Origin: Phallusia mammillata
Taxonomy: Eukaryota; Chordata; Ascidiacea; Phlebobranchia; Ascidiidae
Direction of reading: 5' to 3'
Length of the DNA stretch: 64,000 bases
Assembly: GCA_003260075.1 (NCBI GenBank)
Contig: QLIY01000016.1
Location: forward strand, 1-64,000
Within the stretch, counting starts at the first letter, position 1; every line of letters starts with the position of its first letter. The translations under genes were made by a program, and so were the position numbers. This document shows, piece by piece, positions 21,627 to 33,699 of the stretch. Under the pieces are notes generated by a model that was given only the letters and a program-made list of their open reading frames with translations, made no database searches and was not told where the DNA came from.

Positions 21627-22104
21627 TTTTTTTATTTATTTTATTTTTTATTTATTTTTTAGAGGCCCCTTCCCGCCTCAACATGTGACGACCGGCCGAT
21701 AAAAAAATTATCTTGTCGCCTCCATAAAAAAGGCATGTTTATCCCTCCAAATAACTAAAACGGTACGAAAAAAAACTTAGTGCGAGGCAGGGCGATACAG
21801 TACATTTTATCCTTCATTTCAAAACGGAAGTAAATGAGACGGGGTGTTCAAACATAGACACGATAATTAAACAGATATTACCAAACATAGGTTTTAGGTA
21901 CAGTTAACATAAGTTATTATTTCATAAACGTAGAGTGACAACACATGGTACAATTACACATAATATTCGTATTACAATGTACACAATAGTATGTATAGCG
22001 AAAGCGTAATAAATAAGGAGCGGTAGTTCTGTTCTTTACGTGGCTGCGTAAAAGTAGTCCGTGTCTAAACCGAATTTCACTTCAATATAATTTTCGCCGT
22101 ATTT

Positions 22105-25100
22105 TTAAACAAAGGTTTGTATTTCTGTTTTGAAGGCAGTGAAAATTTTGGCGGCCATTTTGTTTGCAAAAGAGTTTGTATTATCCAGATGTTTATTAAG
22201 CAAATCTAGTTTTTGCTTTTCTTTGATGATTTTAGATCGCCAAATTGCAGTTATGGGGGGGGGGTAGTGAAAATTTTGGCGGCCATTTTGTTTGCAAAAG
22301 AGATTGTATTATCCAGATGTTTATTAAGCAAATTTAGTTTTTGCTTTTCTTTGATGATTTTAGATCGCCAAATTGCAGTTATTTTAATTTGCCAGAGAGG
22401 TGTTTTCAAATTGTAGTAATTTAGCAAAGTTTGGTTAGAGTTAATGTCGAGATGAATTTGGAGTTCGTCATTGAGAATTTTTTCGAGGCTATTTAAGATT
22501 AAGTTACTAATAGGGCACTTCGTTAGAAGGTGTTTTATGTTATCGTTTTTATCTTTACAGAATTTGCATCGATTAATTTTGATTGAACCATCCCTCATTA
22601 TAAAACGATTTTTGGAGCGATCAAAATCACCCCATTTAAACGCTTTGTGTATGGTTAGATATGTTATTTGTCGCTCCATGTTGTTAAAAAAGGGCCTTAT
22701 TCCCTGTTGGAGGAATAATGCCCGTTTCCAACTGTAATCATCGATGGGTGTTGGTGTACAATTGACTTCTTTTTTCTTTATTAGCTCATAGTAAAAATGG
22801 CGTAATTTGGCTTTATTCCAATTGAATTCATTATTTTCATCAATTAAAAGTAAATAGGTTTCATAAACTTGGGTCCAGTTTCTATTTGGTTTCCATGCTT
22901 TGGGAGTGGCATTGTCGGGGGGGGGGTAAATAGGTTTTATAAATTTGGGTCCAGTTTCTATTTGGTTTCCATGCTTTGGGAGTGGCATTGTCGAAAAGCG
23001 AGGGTTTTATCTGTTTCAATTTCCTGCCGAGATTATAAATTGCCCAGCGCTGCCAGATTCCACAAATATTTTCGGAATTAATTAAGTCTCGTAGTTTTTC
23101 AAGCTTTAACGCATTTATTTTTGTTTCCAAATCTGGGAGTTTTAACCCGCCTTTATTTTTTTGTGATATTAGTTTTCTTCGGGCCATTTGCTCTATTTTT
23201 CTTGGAAACCAAAAAAATTGAAAAATTACATAGTTAATTTCTTTGATATGGGTTTGGGTTGGGTTTACAACTCTAGCCACAAAAAGTATTTTGGGGAGAA
23301 TAAGTGTATTAATTATCGCGATTTTACCGATGAAGGATAGTTTGCGTCGTGCGAAGGTTGTTGTCATATGCTTTGCATGCCGTATAATGGGAGCCTAATT
23401 TTCTCGCGTGTCGAATTGAGTTCTTTTGCATTTTAGTCCAAGTATTTTAATAGTCGGTTTTATAAAGTCAGGGTATAGTATACTTAATTCGTCATGTAAA
23501 AATTGGGATATTGGGAGTATTTCTGTTTTATGTTGATTAATCTTTTGTCCAGATGCTTGATAATACAAATTCATAATGTTAAAAATTTCTAATAGGGATT
23601 GTTTATTGGAAACGAGAAATGTCGAGTCATCCGCATATTGTTGGATTTTCGCTTCTATTTTACCAATTTTTATTCCGTTTTTTTGTTTGTTATTATTTAC
23701 TGCTTGTATTAGCGCTTGGCATACAGCCACGTAAAGAATCATCGATAAGCCACACCCTTGGCGGACTCCTCGTTTTATAGATATTTTATTTGTTTTTCTT
23801 CCGTTTACATTGACTGTGCTCGTGATATCTTTGTATAAAATTGTGATCCAATTTCCACTGTATATGTTAACATTTAAAACTTCCAGAATTATGTTCACAA
23901 AATCATGATCCACGGTGTCGAATGCTTTTTCTATGTCAATTTGAATTAGGGCCAAAGGGGTTTGTTTTTGATAACTATATTCGATTGCGGTTTGGATATT
24001 ATAGTGAATGTGCTGGATGTAGCGTTTGTCTAGTCCACATTTTTGCTCGATGCTAATTTTGTTATTAAGTTCATTTTGAAGTCTTTTCGCTACTGTTTTA
24101 CTAATTATTTTATAATCTGCATTAAGTAAGGAAATTGGTCGCCAGTTTTTTATTAGAGTTTTATCTTGCTTTTTAGGAATGAGTTTAACGCTTGCATTTT
24201 TCAAGGAAGGTGGGAGTTCATTTGCTAAGTAAATGTTGTAAACGAGTTCAATAAAGTGATCTTGTATGAAAAATGGTTATAGAATTCCACTGGGATATCA
24301 TCATCGCCGGGAGAAGAATTTTTGTTCATTAAGTTTTTCGATTGCTGTAATTCTTCAATTGTTATTGGTGAGTCTATTGGTTCTTCTGGAAACGTAGTAG
24401 TTTGGGAAAGAAAATAATTTTGCGCCGATACATTTATCGTATTTTTCGTTTTCCAAAGGCTTTTATAGAAGTGTTGGACTTCCTGTGTGATTTTATCTTC
24501 ATCTGTAGTTATTTGGTCGTCTATTTTTAGGGATCTGATACTCGAGTTTTCCTGTTTTATTTGTTCTGTGTTGAAGAAAGACTTATCAGGTTTCTCTTCA
24601 TTACAGAAATCTTTGATTCGGGCTCTAACTTTGGCACCGTAAAGAGGTTTTTCATTGTCATTTTTAAGCTTTTTTTGGAGGTCAAGGAGTTTTAGATTTG
24701 GGTCTAAACTATTTGGGTTCATTTGGCTCATGATTGATTCAAATTGTTCCTGCGTTTTTTGATGTTCTATCCTTTCGAGTTGTTTTAATTTAATTGCAAA
24801 CGTAATTGTTTTTTTCCCAATCTTTCGTTTAAGTGAGTCCCACCAATCGGAAAACGATTGGTAGGGGGGGGGGTTTAGAGTTTTATCTTGCTTTTTTTCC
24901 CCCAATCTTTCGTTTAAGTGAGTCCCACCAATCGGAAAACGATTGGTAGGAGTCTTTTTCTTTTTCAAATTCGAGTATTAGGTTCTTAATTAATGAAGTA
25001 TATTCTTCATTTTGCAAAAGGGATACGTTTAATTTCCAATTCATTTTTCCCCATTTTTTATTAAAACTAAAGTTAATTTTGATAAAGGGAGCAAAGTTAT

Positions 25101-25928
25101 GATCCGAAAATGATACGTGTTTGTGATTTGCAGAGTTGATTTTATGAATTAGATTCATATAGCAGTAAAAGCGGTCAAGTCTTCTAGAGGAGTTGGTAGT
25201 TAACCGAGTGTATACTTTTTTGTTGGGGTGAAAGTAAGGGGGGGGGGGAGAGTTGATTTTATGAATTAGATTAATATCGCAGTAAAAGCGGTCAAGTCTT
25301 CTAGATGAGTTGGTAGTTAACCGAGTGTATACTTTTTTGTTGGGGTGAAAGTAACGGAAACAGTCTGTTAGACAACATTATGTGTCGTTACTTTTTTCCA
25401 TTCGTTGACGTCTGATTCGTTCCTAGTATTTTTGTACATAGTGTCTAACTGATTTTCGATAAAGTTGAAATCCCCCCCAATTATTGTATGGGAGTTAGGC
25501 TTTCTATCGATAAATTTTGGGATTTGTTTAATTAAGGTTGTCCTATCGTTTCTGTTCTGTGGACTGGAGGGTAGATAAAGATTTAAAATATTATAAGTTT
25601 GTTTGTTAAATTCCAAAGTTATTTTTTGGATTTTGTCTTCGATCATGATTTTGTGATTTCTTACCAAATTTTGTGCAAAATTCTTTCTTATTAGAATAAG
25701 AGTTTCGTCAAATTTATGTTTTGGATTGTTATCATTTGAATTTCTCCAAACCGAATGGAAAAATAATAAAAAATTGTTTTGATTTGTCCAATTGTTTAAA
25801 TTGTTTTGGTTGGCTAAGTGTATTTCCTGAATCAAATAGATCTCGGAGTCATCATCGTTTACGTAAGTAGTTAAATTGTTTAGTTTATTGTCAATTCCGT
25901 TAATGTTAATAGATGTAATTTTTGCCAT
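22105..25928 (-). pseudogene. LINE ORF2: APE endonuclease + reverse transcriptase, broken
   Basis: It starts MAKITSININGIDNK. The endonuclease part has the catalytic-type motifs QEIH and GGDFNF. The reverse transcriptase part shows SSPGDDDIPVEFY, WRPISLLN, IDIEKAFD (first catalytic Asp), RGVRQGCGLS and the active-site YADD. The C-terminus has CKFC…HLLTKC, the usual Cys-His motif, and the stop is at 22105. Defects visible: a frameshift near 25372, another near 24285 (after VEFY), a TAG at 23395-23397 where Trp is expected, and duplicated pieces at G10/G11 joints (22255-22264, 22917-22926, 24864-24873, 25238-25248). Cytoplasmic RNP enzyme in the family. Confidence 0.9.
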
Positions 25929-25985
25929 GATGGCAGTAAAAAGTCTAGAGTTAGTTTGGTGTCTTTAGTCTGAGGTTAGGTGCAA

Positions 25986-27100
25986 CTAACTCCTGCCTTT
26001 CTTTCTCTTCTTCTTGGGTTTCTCTGTGGAGCTGCTGTCACTTCTTTTTTGTTTTGGGTTTTTGTCTTTCAAAATGTCCTGCGGATCAGGACTTTTGCGC
26101 TCAGCTTCACCCAAACTGTCTTCTTCTTGCTTATCATCTTCTTCTTCTTCATCTGAGGAATGAGAGAGTGAGGTTGTGGATTCGAGAGGAGGAACTGAAT
26201 CGTCAAAAGTTACTTTTGTAAGAGCAGTATTGATTTTTACCGGGTGTGGAGTATGAGGTGGATTAGCGATAGGAGACTTATGCGTTAGGGTTGGCGGGAG
26301 GATTCGTCTCGCTGAGCCTGGGGTTCTGTAAGTAGAAGGAGGAGAGAGAGTGTCGTCAGGGTGTGTTAAAGACTTCTCCATTATTTCCTTTTCTTTGCTT
26401 TTTTGGGGGGATGAAGAGCTGTCTGGGTGGGTTAAGGATTTGTTTCTTAGATCTGTTTTAAAGACTTCTTCTGATGCTTGTGCTTGGTCAGCCTCAACCT
26501 GGGTTTTCTGTATGGGCTCATCGAAAGATTTCTGTATTTCTTGAGACATATGAGCATCAGAAGATATATGAACTTCGGAAGATTTGCCTGCTGTTGGGAT
26601 CTTGTCTTGATTTTCGTCAGAGTGGGAGTCTAGAATGATTGGTGGAGACGGATCTTCTACGTTTTGGTTAAACAGCTTATTATGCTTGTCTTTTTGGACA
26701 TTTATTTGGTGCAGCACTTGCGAAAGGTCCTCGGCAGATGTTTGGTCTGGCATTTTCCCTTTAGGGGTGGACATCTTCTGAGACTCTTTGATTGTTGGAT
26801 AGTCTCTTTTGTACTTTTTCTTTGCTGCTTTTTCTGCCTCTTTATCAACTTCTTTTTCTGTTTTTGATGTTGACACTGATTCAGTAGCTGCGTCTGAGTT
26901 GGTTACAGGAGACTCCCACGGGCAGTATTTTGCTCGGTGGTCTCTATCACCACAGATTTTGCATTTCTCCCTTCTTTGGCATTGGTTTGTCCAATGGTCC
27001 CTTTTTTGACTGGCGTAGGTTTACACACCGGCAAGCGACCAACATCTTCTTGTATGCATATAAAGGTAGTCCTTCTACATCGCCATAAATTCTTCAAAAC
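25986..27100 (-). pseudogene. LINE ORF1-like: zinc knuckle and charged tail
   Basis: The minus-strand frame from 26876 to 25986 is a low-complexity, charged, Ser/Pro/Lys-rich chain of 296 residues. Upstream in the same region lies a retroviral-type zinc knuckle CKICGDRDHRAKYC (C-x2-C-x4-H-x4-C), preceded by DHWTNQC, as in LINE RNA-binding ORF1 proteins. The N-terminal part can be followed to about 28.0 kb in the second allele copy, but only by changing frame twice, so the ORF is broken. An acidic stretch (EEEEDD) precedes the end. Confidence 0.7.
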
Positions 27101-28036
27101 GGCAGTTCTGCTTCGTCGTTATCTGGATATGGAGCGACCTAAACTCGTCAAAGTGTTTAAGACCCATAGTAAGAGTTTGAAGATGACTCCGAGATATTGG
27201 GGGAGAGAAGAGAAGAGCCCTACAAGGGTGTGGCTGTTCTACACTGCGATTTGGAAATTTTTATACTGTTTCTATGTGCTTTCTGTTTGTGGGAAGTCCC
27301 TCGCCTGCACACGAGTATGCAAACAGGGGAAGTCCCGAAAAAAAGGAAAACCCCCCCCCCTTTGTGGGAAGTCCCTCGCCTGCACACGAGTATGCAAACA
27401 GGGGAAGTTCCGAAAAAAAGAAAAATCAACAACTAAGACCCCCCCCCCTCTTCTGAGACTCTTTGATTGTTGGATAGTCTCTTTTGTACTTTTTCTATGC
27501 TGCTTTTTCTGCCTCTTTATCAACTTCTTTTTCTTTTTCTGTTTCTGATCCTGACTCTGGTTCAGTAGCTGCGTCTGAGTTGGTTACAGGAGACTCCCAC
27601 GGGCAGTCTTTTGCTCGGTGGTCTCTATCACCACAGATTTTGCATTTCTCCCTTCTTTGGCATTGGTTTGTCCAATGGTCCCTTTTTTGACTGGCGTAGG
27701 TTTACACACCGGCAAGCGACCAACATCTTCTTGTATGCATACAAAGGTAGTCCTTCTACATCGCCATAAATTCTTCAAAACGGCAGTTCTGCTTCGTCGT
27801 TATCTGGATATGGAGCGACCTAAACTCGCAAGTGTTTAAGACCCATAGTAAGAGTTTGAAGATGACTCCGAGATATTGGGGGAGAGAAGAGAAGAGCCCT
27901 ACAAGGGTGTGGCTGTTCTACACTGCGATTTGGAATTTTTTATACTATTTCTATGTGCTTTCTGTTTGTGGGAAGTCCCTCGCCTGCGCACGAGTATGCA
28001 AACAGGGGAAGTCCCGAAAAAAAGAAACTTCAACAA
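26773..28036. repeat. ~650-bp allelic duplication inside LINE ORF1, C10 joints
   Basis: 26773-27430 recurs at 27449-28036 with scattered substitutions. Joints are ten C at 27351-27360 and 27439-27448, with a short extra piece (27361-27438) between them. Confidence 0.85.
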
Positions 28037-28110
28037 CTAAGAGGGGGAATCCCCGGCTAGCAACAACGACTAAGGGGAAGTCCCTTCAAGATAACAAACA
28101 CTTGAGGGGG

Positions 28111-29404
28111 ACTTAGAACTTAGTCAGCAATGAGCAACACAAGTAACTAGGCAATCAGGAAGACAGGGCGTTGATTGCTTAGCACGTCACACAACAAAAG
28201 GGGAAGTACCAGTGAGCACTCGAGGCAACGGCCTTGGAGTGGTCAGTGGCTCTTACCTAAAAACACAAAGCACTCAAGCGAAACGCCGCCTTCAACCCTC
28301 TGGCGTAGAGAGCGCAGACGGCGGGTGGAGCTAGAGGGCAAAAGGTGACAGTGACAAAGTTAAACAAACAAAGGCGCGACAACGTTTAAGTCGAGAATGT
28401 TTAAACTACACAGGGTGGCGCACTAAAGCCTTATGGGCACACTAGCTGTCGTTAAATTCAGAGAAAGGTGCCTTAGGGGCAGTTCAGCCACAAAGGGTGC
28501 CTTAGGGGCAGTTCATTCCAAAAGGTGCCTTAGAGGCTATTAGGTTATTTAACAGTAGGCTTTTAAGTAAACACCAGAGGGCCTTTAGGAGGCAGTTATA
28601 GTTAAAATTACCAGTTACCAGAACAAAATTGAGAAAAACTAACGTTTGTCAGTTAGGTTATCAGAAAAAAAAGCACAAATAAAACAAACAAACAGAGCTT
28701 GCAAGCGCCTATGCGCACTTACTGTACAACACAGAATAGATAACACTGCCTGCCTGAAGCAACTAAAGGTGTAACGCACCGATAAGCATGCAAAAAGGAA
28801 AAACACACCAAGCAACGTGCAATGCTTTTTGATTCTACCGAAGTCAGGTATATGCTTACCTTATTCAAATAGAATGACTTTGAACGTTACAGTGTAATAA
28901 GCTGACCATAAACTAAGCCAAGTGTCCAGCTGCATGCATCATTGAACACAGTCAAGAGAAAAAAGGATTGCGTTAAGTTGAGTTTTTTTTACCGTGTAAG
29001 GCAAATCGTTCCAGCACAATTAAGCTGAAATATCCGGACCCCCCCCCTCCATTTTTAAAAAGTTGTGCGTAAATTAAATAAGCCCAAATCGTTCCGTTCA
29101 TCGCTGCATGATAACAGGGATTTGTTATCTTTAATCTCTTTAATTGGCTTGTTATCTAATCGCCAATTGTGAAGCTAACAAAAATGAGTAAAAAATGGTT
29201 AAAAACGTTTAATGTTATAATGTTTCGACGCGCCAAACACGTAATAGCCTAGGTTGTAATAAACATTAGCTCGATGTTAATCGTGTTATGTTATTAAAAA
29301 AAAAACGTAATTTGTAAATTGCCAGGCACAATTTCTGCCTTCTGCAGTTACCAACTTTAGTACATTCGTGACATTGCGCAACCTAACAGTTGGATTGCCG
29401 TTTC

Positions 29405-29405
<1 letters not shown>
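28111..29405. other. No gene seen; short repeats
   Basis: A 'aaaggtgccttaggggcagt' phrase occurs about three times between 28467 and 28545. GC is slightly higher to 28.6 kb, perhaps LINE 5' leader. A nine-C tract lies at 29039-29047 without an obvious duplication. No credible ORF. Confidence 0.45.

Positions 29406-29482
<77 letters not shown>
29406..29482. repeat. Poly-C tract, 77 bases
   Basis: 77 uninterrupted C. The flanks look unique. Frames through it are artificial poly-Pro. It is either a true long homopolymer, which could form G-quadruplex or i-motif structures, or an unresolved assembly joint. Confidence 0.95.
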
Positions 29483-30821
29483 AGATAGCAGCGGCGAAAT
29501 CAGGAAACTACAAAGCTATCGCTAAAATTATTTTTTTCTTTCCGTCAATTGGACGGGTAGAGGATACAGCGCTTTGTCGCTTCAACGCGTCATTTTAAAC
29601 TAGAAAACGGGACAATTTTCGGTTGCAGATTTAATGACGTCATGGAGCGTCATTAGAGAAAATTCAAAACAAAGTGTTGGAGAAAGTGAAAAGAACTGAT
29701 TAAACATAAACATTTAAATAGCCTACAATTTATTTTGCATTCTAACCATACCCTGTCTGTAACCAACCATAACATCAACATCGCAGCTTCTGCACAGTTA
29801 AGGAAACACAGTTTCAAAATCCTGGAACAATTAACACAATAAAAGTGAAAACTCATATTTTAATGCCGATTACAGCTATCGGTCCCTTTTAGCAACTTGG
29901 AGGTACAGTATTATCAGAGTTTTAGCACAAAATAACAATACTCTCGGGCCTAATCTGTTTGATTCGCACCAGAGTGATAAATTATCTGATTACATGGTAT
30001 TGCCTTTTTCGCCACTGCAATACATCAGTTATAAGTCATGCATTTTTTTTCTATTTTTGCCGCAAGAGCACAATGTCGTTTTAGGCCCTTCAGGTCAGTA
30101 TAAGTGTTTAGTTGAATTAAGACATTGAACTGGGTTTTATAAAATGGAAACTGGGCAGCCATTCTCCATTTCGAATTGTGGCAGACGGACACACAACAGG
30201 TAAACCCAAACAATTTTTTACGATGGCTGTCTCTTGTTTTGGTCGCAGTTATTCCTGTGTATGAAAGAAAACATCAATCAGCAAGATTGTTAGCTTGTCA
30301 GTGAAAGGTATAAGTTTAGAAAGCAATAAAAAATAAGTAATATTGCGTTTTTACAGTGTACATGTAAAATACGGAAGAATCAAAACAAATTGTTTCTGGA
30401 ACCCCCCCCCCTTTAAAAATCGATGTACAGAACAACAAAGAACTTTAGATCAGCACATAGCACATGCATTGATGAAGTTACAAGTTATTTAACTAAAAAT
30501 TAATGGTTTTGTGCAATTTTGTACATATTGGGTAAGAAATCTTACTATAGAACATGTGTACGTCGTCCAAAAGTATAATAATGGCACGACAAAAAAAAAT
30601 CTGTTTGATTCGCACCAGAGTGATAAATTATCTGCTTGATTCGAGTGATAAAATCGATAAGAATGAAACAGCTACAAGATTATTTTTTCTCTGAATCTTA
30701 CCCTATTACATGGTATTGCTTTTTTCGCCACTGCAATGCATCAGTTATAAGTCGTGCATTTTTTCTTGTTAGCTTGTCAGTGAAAGGTATAAGTTTAGAA
30801 AGCAATAAACAATAAGTAATA
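29483..30821. repeat. Spacer with allelic duplicates upstream of ZNF-B, C10 joint
   Basis: Pieces of 29949-30401 recur at 30597-30878, with ten C at 30402-30411 ending the first copy inside the exon-start sequence 'gtttctgga'. No gene apart from the start of the ZNF-B exon. Confidence 0.75.
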
Positions 30822-30932
30822 TTGCGTTTTTACAGTGCACATGTAAAATACGGAAGAATCAAAACAAATTGTTTCTGGATGCACAGGATATCCCAAGCAG
30901 AAAGTTTCTTGTTGTGTAACATTAGCAAATAC

Positions 30933-32275
30933 ATGATGTACCAAGACACGCTGGAAAGTTTTTTTAAAGTACCAAGACCCGTTGGAACGTGCAAGTTTAG
31001 GGAGCAAACATTTGGACAAAGTAACTTTCTTAACGATTACATTAAGAAACAAACGAAATCTGAATGTTACGAGAAATATGAACAGAGAGTAGAGAATAAC
31101 TATACAGAGAGTGCGACGAGGAAAGAAAAACTGCATGTACCTGTCAAGTGTGTGCAAACTCCAGCTGATAATGAAAAGAAACGTTTCAAATGTAATATTT
31201 GTGAAAAATCATTTGCTCAAGAAAGTAGTCGCAAATCGCACATGGTGATCCATTCAGGAGAAAGACCTTTTCAGTGCGAAGTATGCAACAACAAATTCAG
31301 GAGAAAAAGTGACATGAAAGTACATATGTTGGTCCACTCACATGAAAAACCATACAAATGCGATGTTCCCCCCCCCCTGAAAAATCATTTGCTCAAGAAA
31401 GTAGTCGCAAATCGCACATGGTGATACATTCAGGAGAAAGACCTTTTCAGTGCGAAGTATGCAACAACAGATTCAGGAGAAAAAGTGACATGAAAGTACA
31501 CATGTTGGTCCACTCACATGAAAAACCATATAAATGCGATGTCTGCGATAAAAGATTTAGTCAACGAGGAAGTCGCAACAAACATTTGTTGGTACACAGT
31601 GACGACACACTGTTCAAATGTGACATTTGCGATAAGGGGTTCAAAGAAAAAGGCAATCTACAAAAACACTTATTGATTCAATCTGGCATTAAACGCTTCA
31701 CTTGCAAAGTATGTGACAAACGTTTCGGGGAAAAGAAAGATTTGCAAAGACACGAGTTGATTCACACGGATGAGAAACCTTACCAGTGTAGTTATTGTGA
31801 CAAAAGATTTAATTCAACCGCAAGCAGAGGAAAACATTTGAGGATTCACACTGGAGAAAAAAAATTCAAATGCAAGATTTGTGAGAAATCCTTTACTCAA
31901 TCAGGAACGCTCACAAAGCACATGATGACTCACACAGGTGAAAAATCATTTAAATGTGATTACTGTGAAAAACCATTTCGTTCCAAAGGTGATTTGAAAA
32001 CACACATGAGAACCCACACTGGAGAGAAACTATATCGATGTGACATTTGTGAAAAACGATTTAGTTCACTTGGATCTTTGAAGCGACATAAACTGATTCA
32101 CATGGGAGAAAAACCATACGCATGTGATTTTTGCGACAAACGATTCAATTCCAGCTCAAATCTTTGCACGCATTACGTTGTTCACAGGGACGAGATGCCA
32201 TTCAAGTGTGATGTTTGTGAAAAAACTTTTAAGCGGAAAAATGAAGTAAAAAAACATAAGCATCGGAATCACTAG
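30933..32275 (+). CDS. C2H2 zinc-finger protein, 11 finger positions, split by C10 joint (ZNF-B)
   Basis: The start is placed at the MMYQDTLESF motif, which is conserved as MMNQDMLESF in ZNF-D; a TTTTTACAG acceptor lies about 100 bp before it. An N-terminal finger has decayed (CKFREQTFGQSNFLNDY) and a charged linker of about 70 residues follows. Eleven finger positions match ZNF-A one for one, ending HKHRNH. Finger 4 has lost its last His (HLLIQ). The frame is broken at C10 (31368-31377), where 31200-31367 is repeated as 31378-31545. Without the joint the two halves belong to one reading frame. No effector domain is seen. Probable nuclear DNA-binding protein, target unknown. Confidence 0.88.
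31200..31545. repeat. 168-bp duplication in ZNF-B with C10 joint
   Basis: 31200-31367 recurs at 31378-31545 with a few substitutions (for example K/R in NNKF/NNRF). It is exactly two fingers long, but the C10 between makes an assembly joint more likely than true finger duplication. Confidence 0.85.
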
Positions 32276-32780
32276 GAATAATATGCAGACATTGGCTAAG
32301 ATGTTTGGAAAACATAAAGATTCAACACTGAACAAAATGAAGAAGCATTATATGCAGAATAAAATAGGATTTTAACATTTGCATAAGTTTATTTTTGCAT
32401 TAATGTTTATGTATGCTGACTTTAGGACTGAGCGCCCCATTAAGCATTTCGATGAACGTAACTCCGAAACCAAAAGATTATCCCGTAGCTTTTCTTGGTG
32501 ATGATTATTATTATTTGGCCAATAAAACTTGCACTCCGTATAAATCTAGTCTAGACGTTAGATTGCGTAAACGCCTTGTTTGTTGTTGTTTTCAAATTCT
32601 TACTTCGTCCTCCATGTAACCTTTTTTCTGGTGTCTTGATGCAGTTATGTTGAGAATGTTGAATTCAAACTGCTTTATTGCACACATTTTCAAACTGTTA
32701 ATAAATCTTGTACAAAGTGTTTGCTTTAGAATTATCAATTGTTTAAATTTAAATATTGTATTCTCTTACTTTATCATTTA
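32276..32780. repeat. ZNF-B 3' flank, shared with 6.85-7.4 kb
   Basis: Same untranslated sequence as after ZNF-A. An AATAAA-like signal occurs near 32518 and 'aataaatc' near 32700. No ORF. Confidence 0.6.
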
Positions 32781-32891
32781 ATAAGCTTTTGATAAAACTA
32801 ACGTTGTTTTGCGAACGCTCATCATTTGAAACCATGTATAGAAAAGTAATGTGCTTGTAAACGCTGTCAAATAGTTTAACAACGCTAACAC

Positions 32892-33217
32892 CAGTGGCTC
32901 TTAAACTTTGTAGGCGCATTAAAAAAAAATTACAATTTTCTTCCGCGGCACATTTCGCAGGTAAACATAACAAAAGTTGTTCAAAAATGGTAACTTTCAA
33001 CTTTATTATGCGGTGTAAGGATGCTTTTTATTACCAATGACAAAAACAAAAGCTTGTTTTTGTAAAACGTTATAATGCACACCAGTAGCGTATTTCCTCC
33101 TGAAGTGCTAAAACACCAGGGATCGTTTGCACTTTATAATAGGGGATATTTCGCGGCACACTTTGAAATCTTTCACGGCAAACTAGTGTGCTGCTGCAGA
33201 TAGTTTAAGCATCACTG
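32892..33217. mobile_element. Old hAT-like element (326 bp)
   Basis: It begins CAGTGGCTCTTAAACT and ends with the complement of CAGTGATGCTTAAACT. No target duplication remains. It is non-coding, with CGCGGCACA-type sub-terminal words like those in the 4170 element. Confidence 0.6.
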
Positions 33218-33371
33218 ACTGATGCTTAGATGTGACTCGTGAGCAAATATTCAAACTGCAAATCTCTAACTCTATGATCAAATTAAGTAGTTCTCAATTT
33301 TCCGCGATCCACATTTGAGGAATATTTTGTCCGACCACTGTAAAATGAGCAAAAGGTATCAACAAAACCAC

Positions 33372-33666
33372 CAGGATTTTCAACAACTTGGAGCCCGAAC
33401 CCGACAGCACAAGCCCGAACCCGATTCGTCTTTGAGCAGCCCGTTAAAACCCGAACATACGTTGAAGCACCAGAAAAGACCAAGACAATAAACACAATAA
33501 GCAATTGGGGTTAAACAAGGCGTTTTAGAGTTGTTTGACATTAGGGCAACTAGTTGCTTAATTTATTCAAAAAAATACTGACATAGAGTGTAAAGTCAGA
33601 CCCTTTTTTTTTAAGAAACCTAAGCCCGAACCCAGTCTGTAAAGCCCGACCTGACTTACAATTCTG
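33372..33666. mobile_element. Element of the GCCCGAACCC family (295 bp)
   Basis: It contains repeated GCCCGAACCC words and ends GCCCGACCTGACTTACAATTCTG, similar to the terminus of the element at 48240-48620 in the other orientation. The left terminus and the target duplication are diverged. Confidence 0.5.
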
Positions 33667-33699
33667 GAACCACATTTAGAACGATATGTTTCTTCATCA

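Larger units (their letters stand above)
21627..28110 (-). mobile_element. Non-LTR retrotransposon (LINE), minus strand, inactive
   Basis: ORF1 with a CCHC knuckle and ORF2 with an endonuclease, reverse transcriptase and C-terminal Cys-His motif lie in the usual order. On the minus strand the element ends in an A/T-only tail (21627-21660 on the plus strand reads T-rich 'tttatttattttatttt'), the expected 3' terminus. The 5' end is taken at the GC-richer leader near 28.1 kb but is uncertain. Frameshifts, a stop and seven G10/C10 joints make it inactive as assembled. The architecture fits the L1/Tx1 group, which is a family-level inference. Confidence 0.85.

Noticed and set aside
27197..27523. 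Repeated small ORFs with GTSPVCILVCRRGTSH-type peptides
   Set aside because: Frames of allelic LINE ORF1 5' sequence around C10 joints; not conserved proteins.
29368..29598. Poly-Pro protein of 76 codons
   Set aside because: Translation of the 77-base C tract; no supporting domain or paralogue.
31200..31545. Real two-finger expansion in ZNF-B
   Set aside because: The 168-bp copies are separated by ten C that break the frame, unlike the clean in-frame duplication in ZNF-D.
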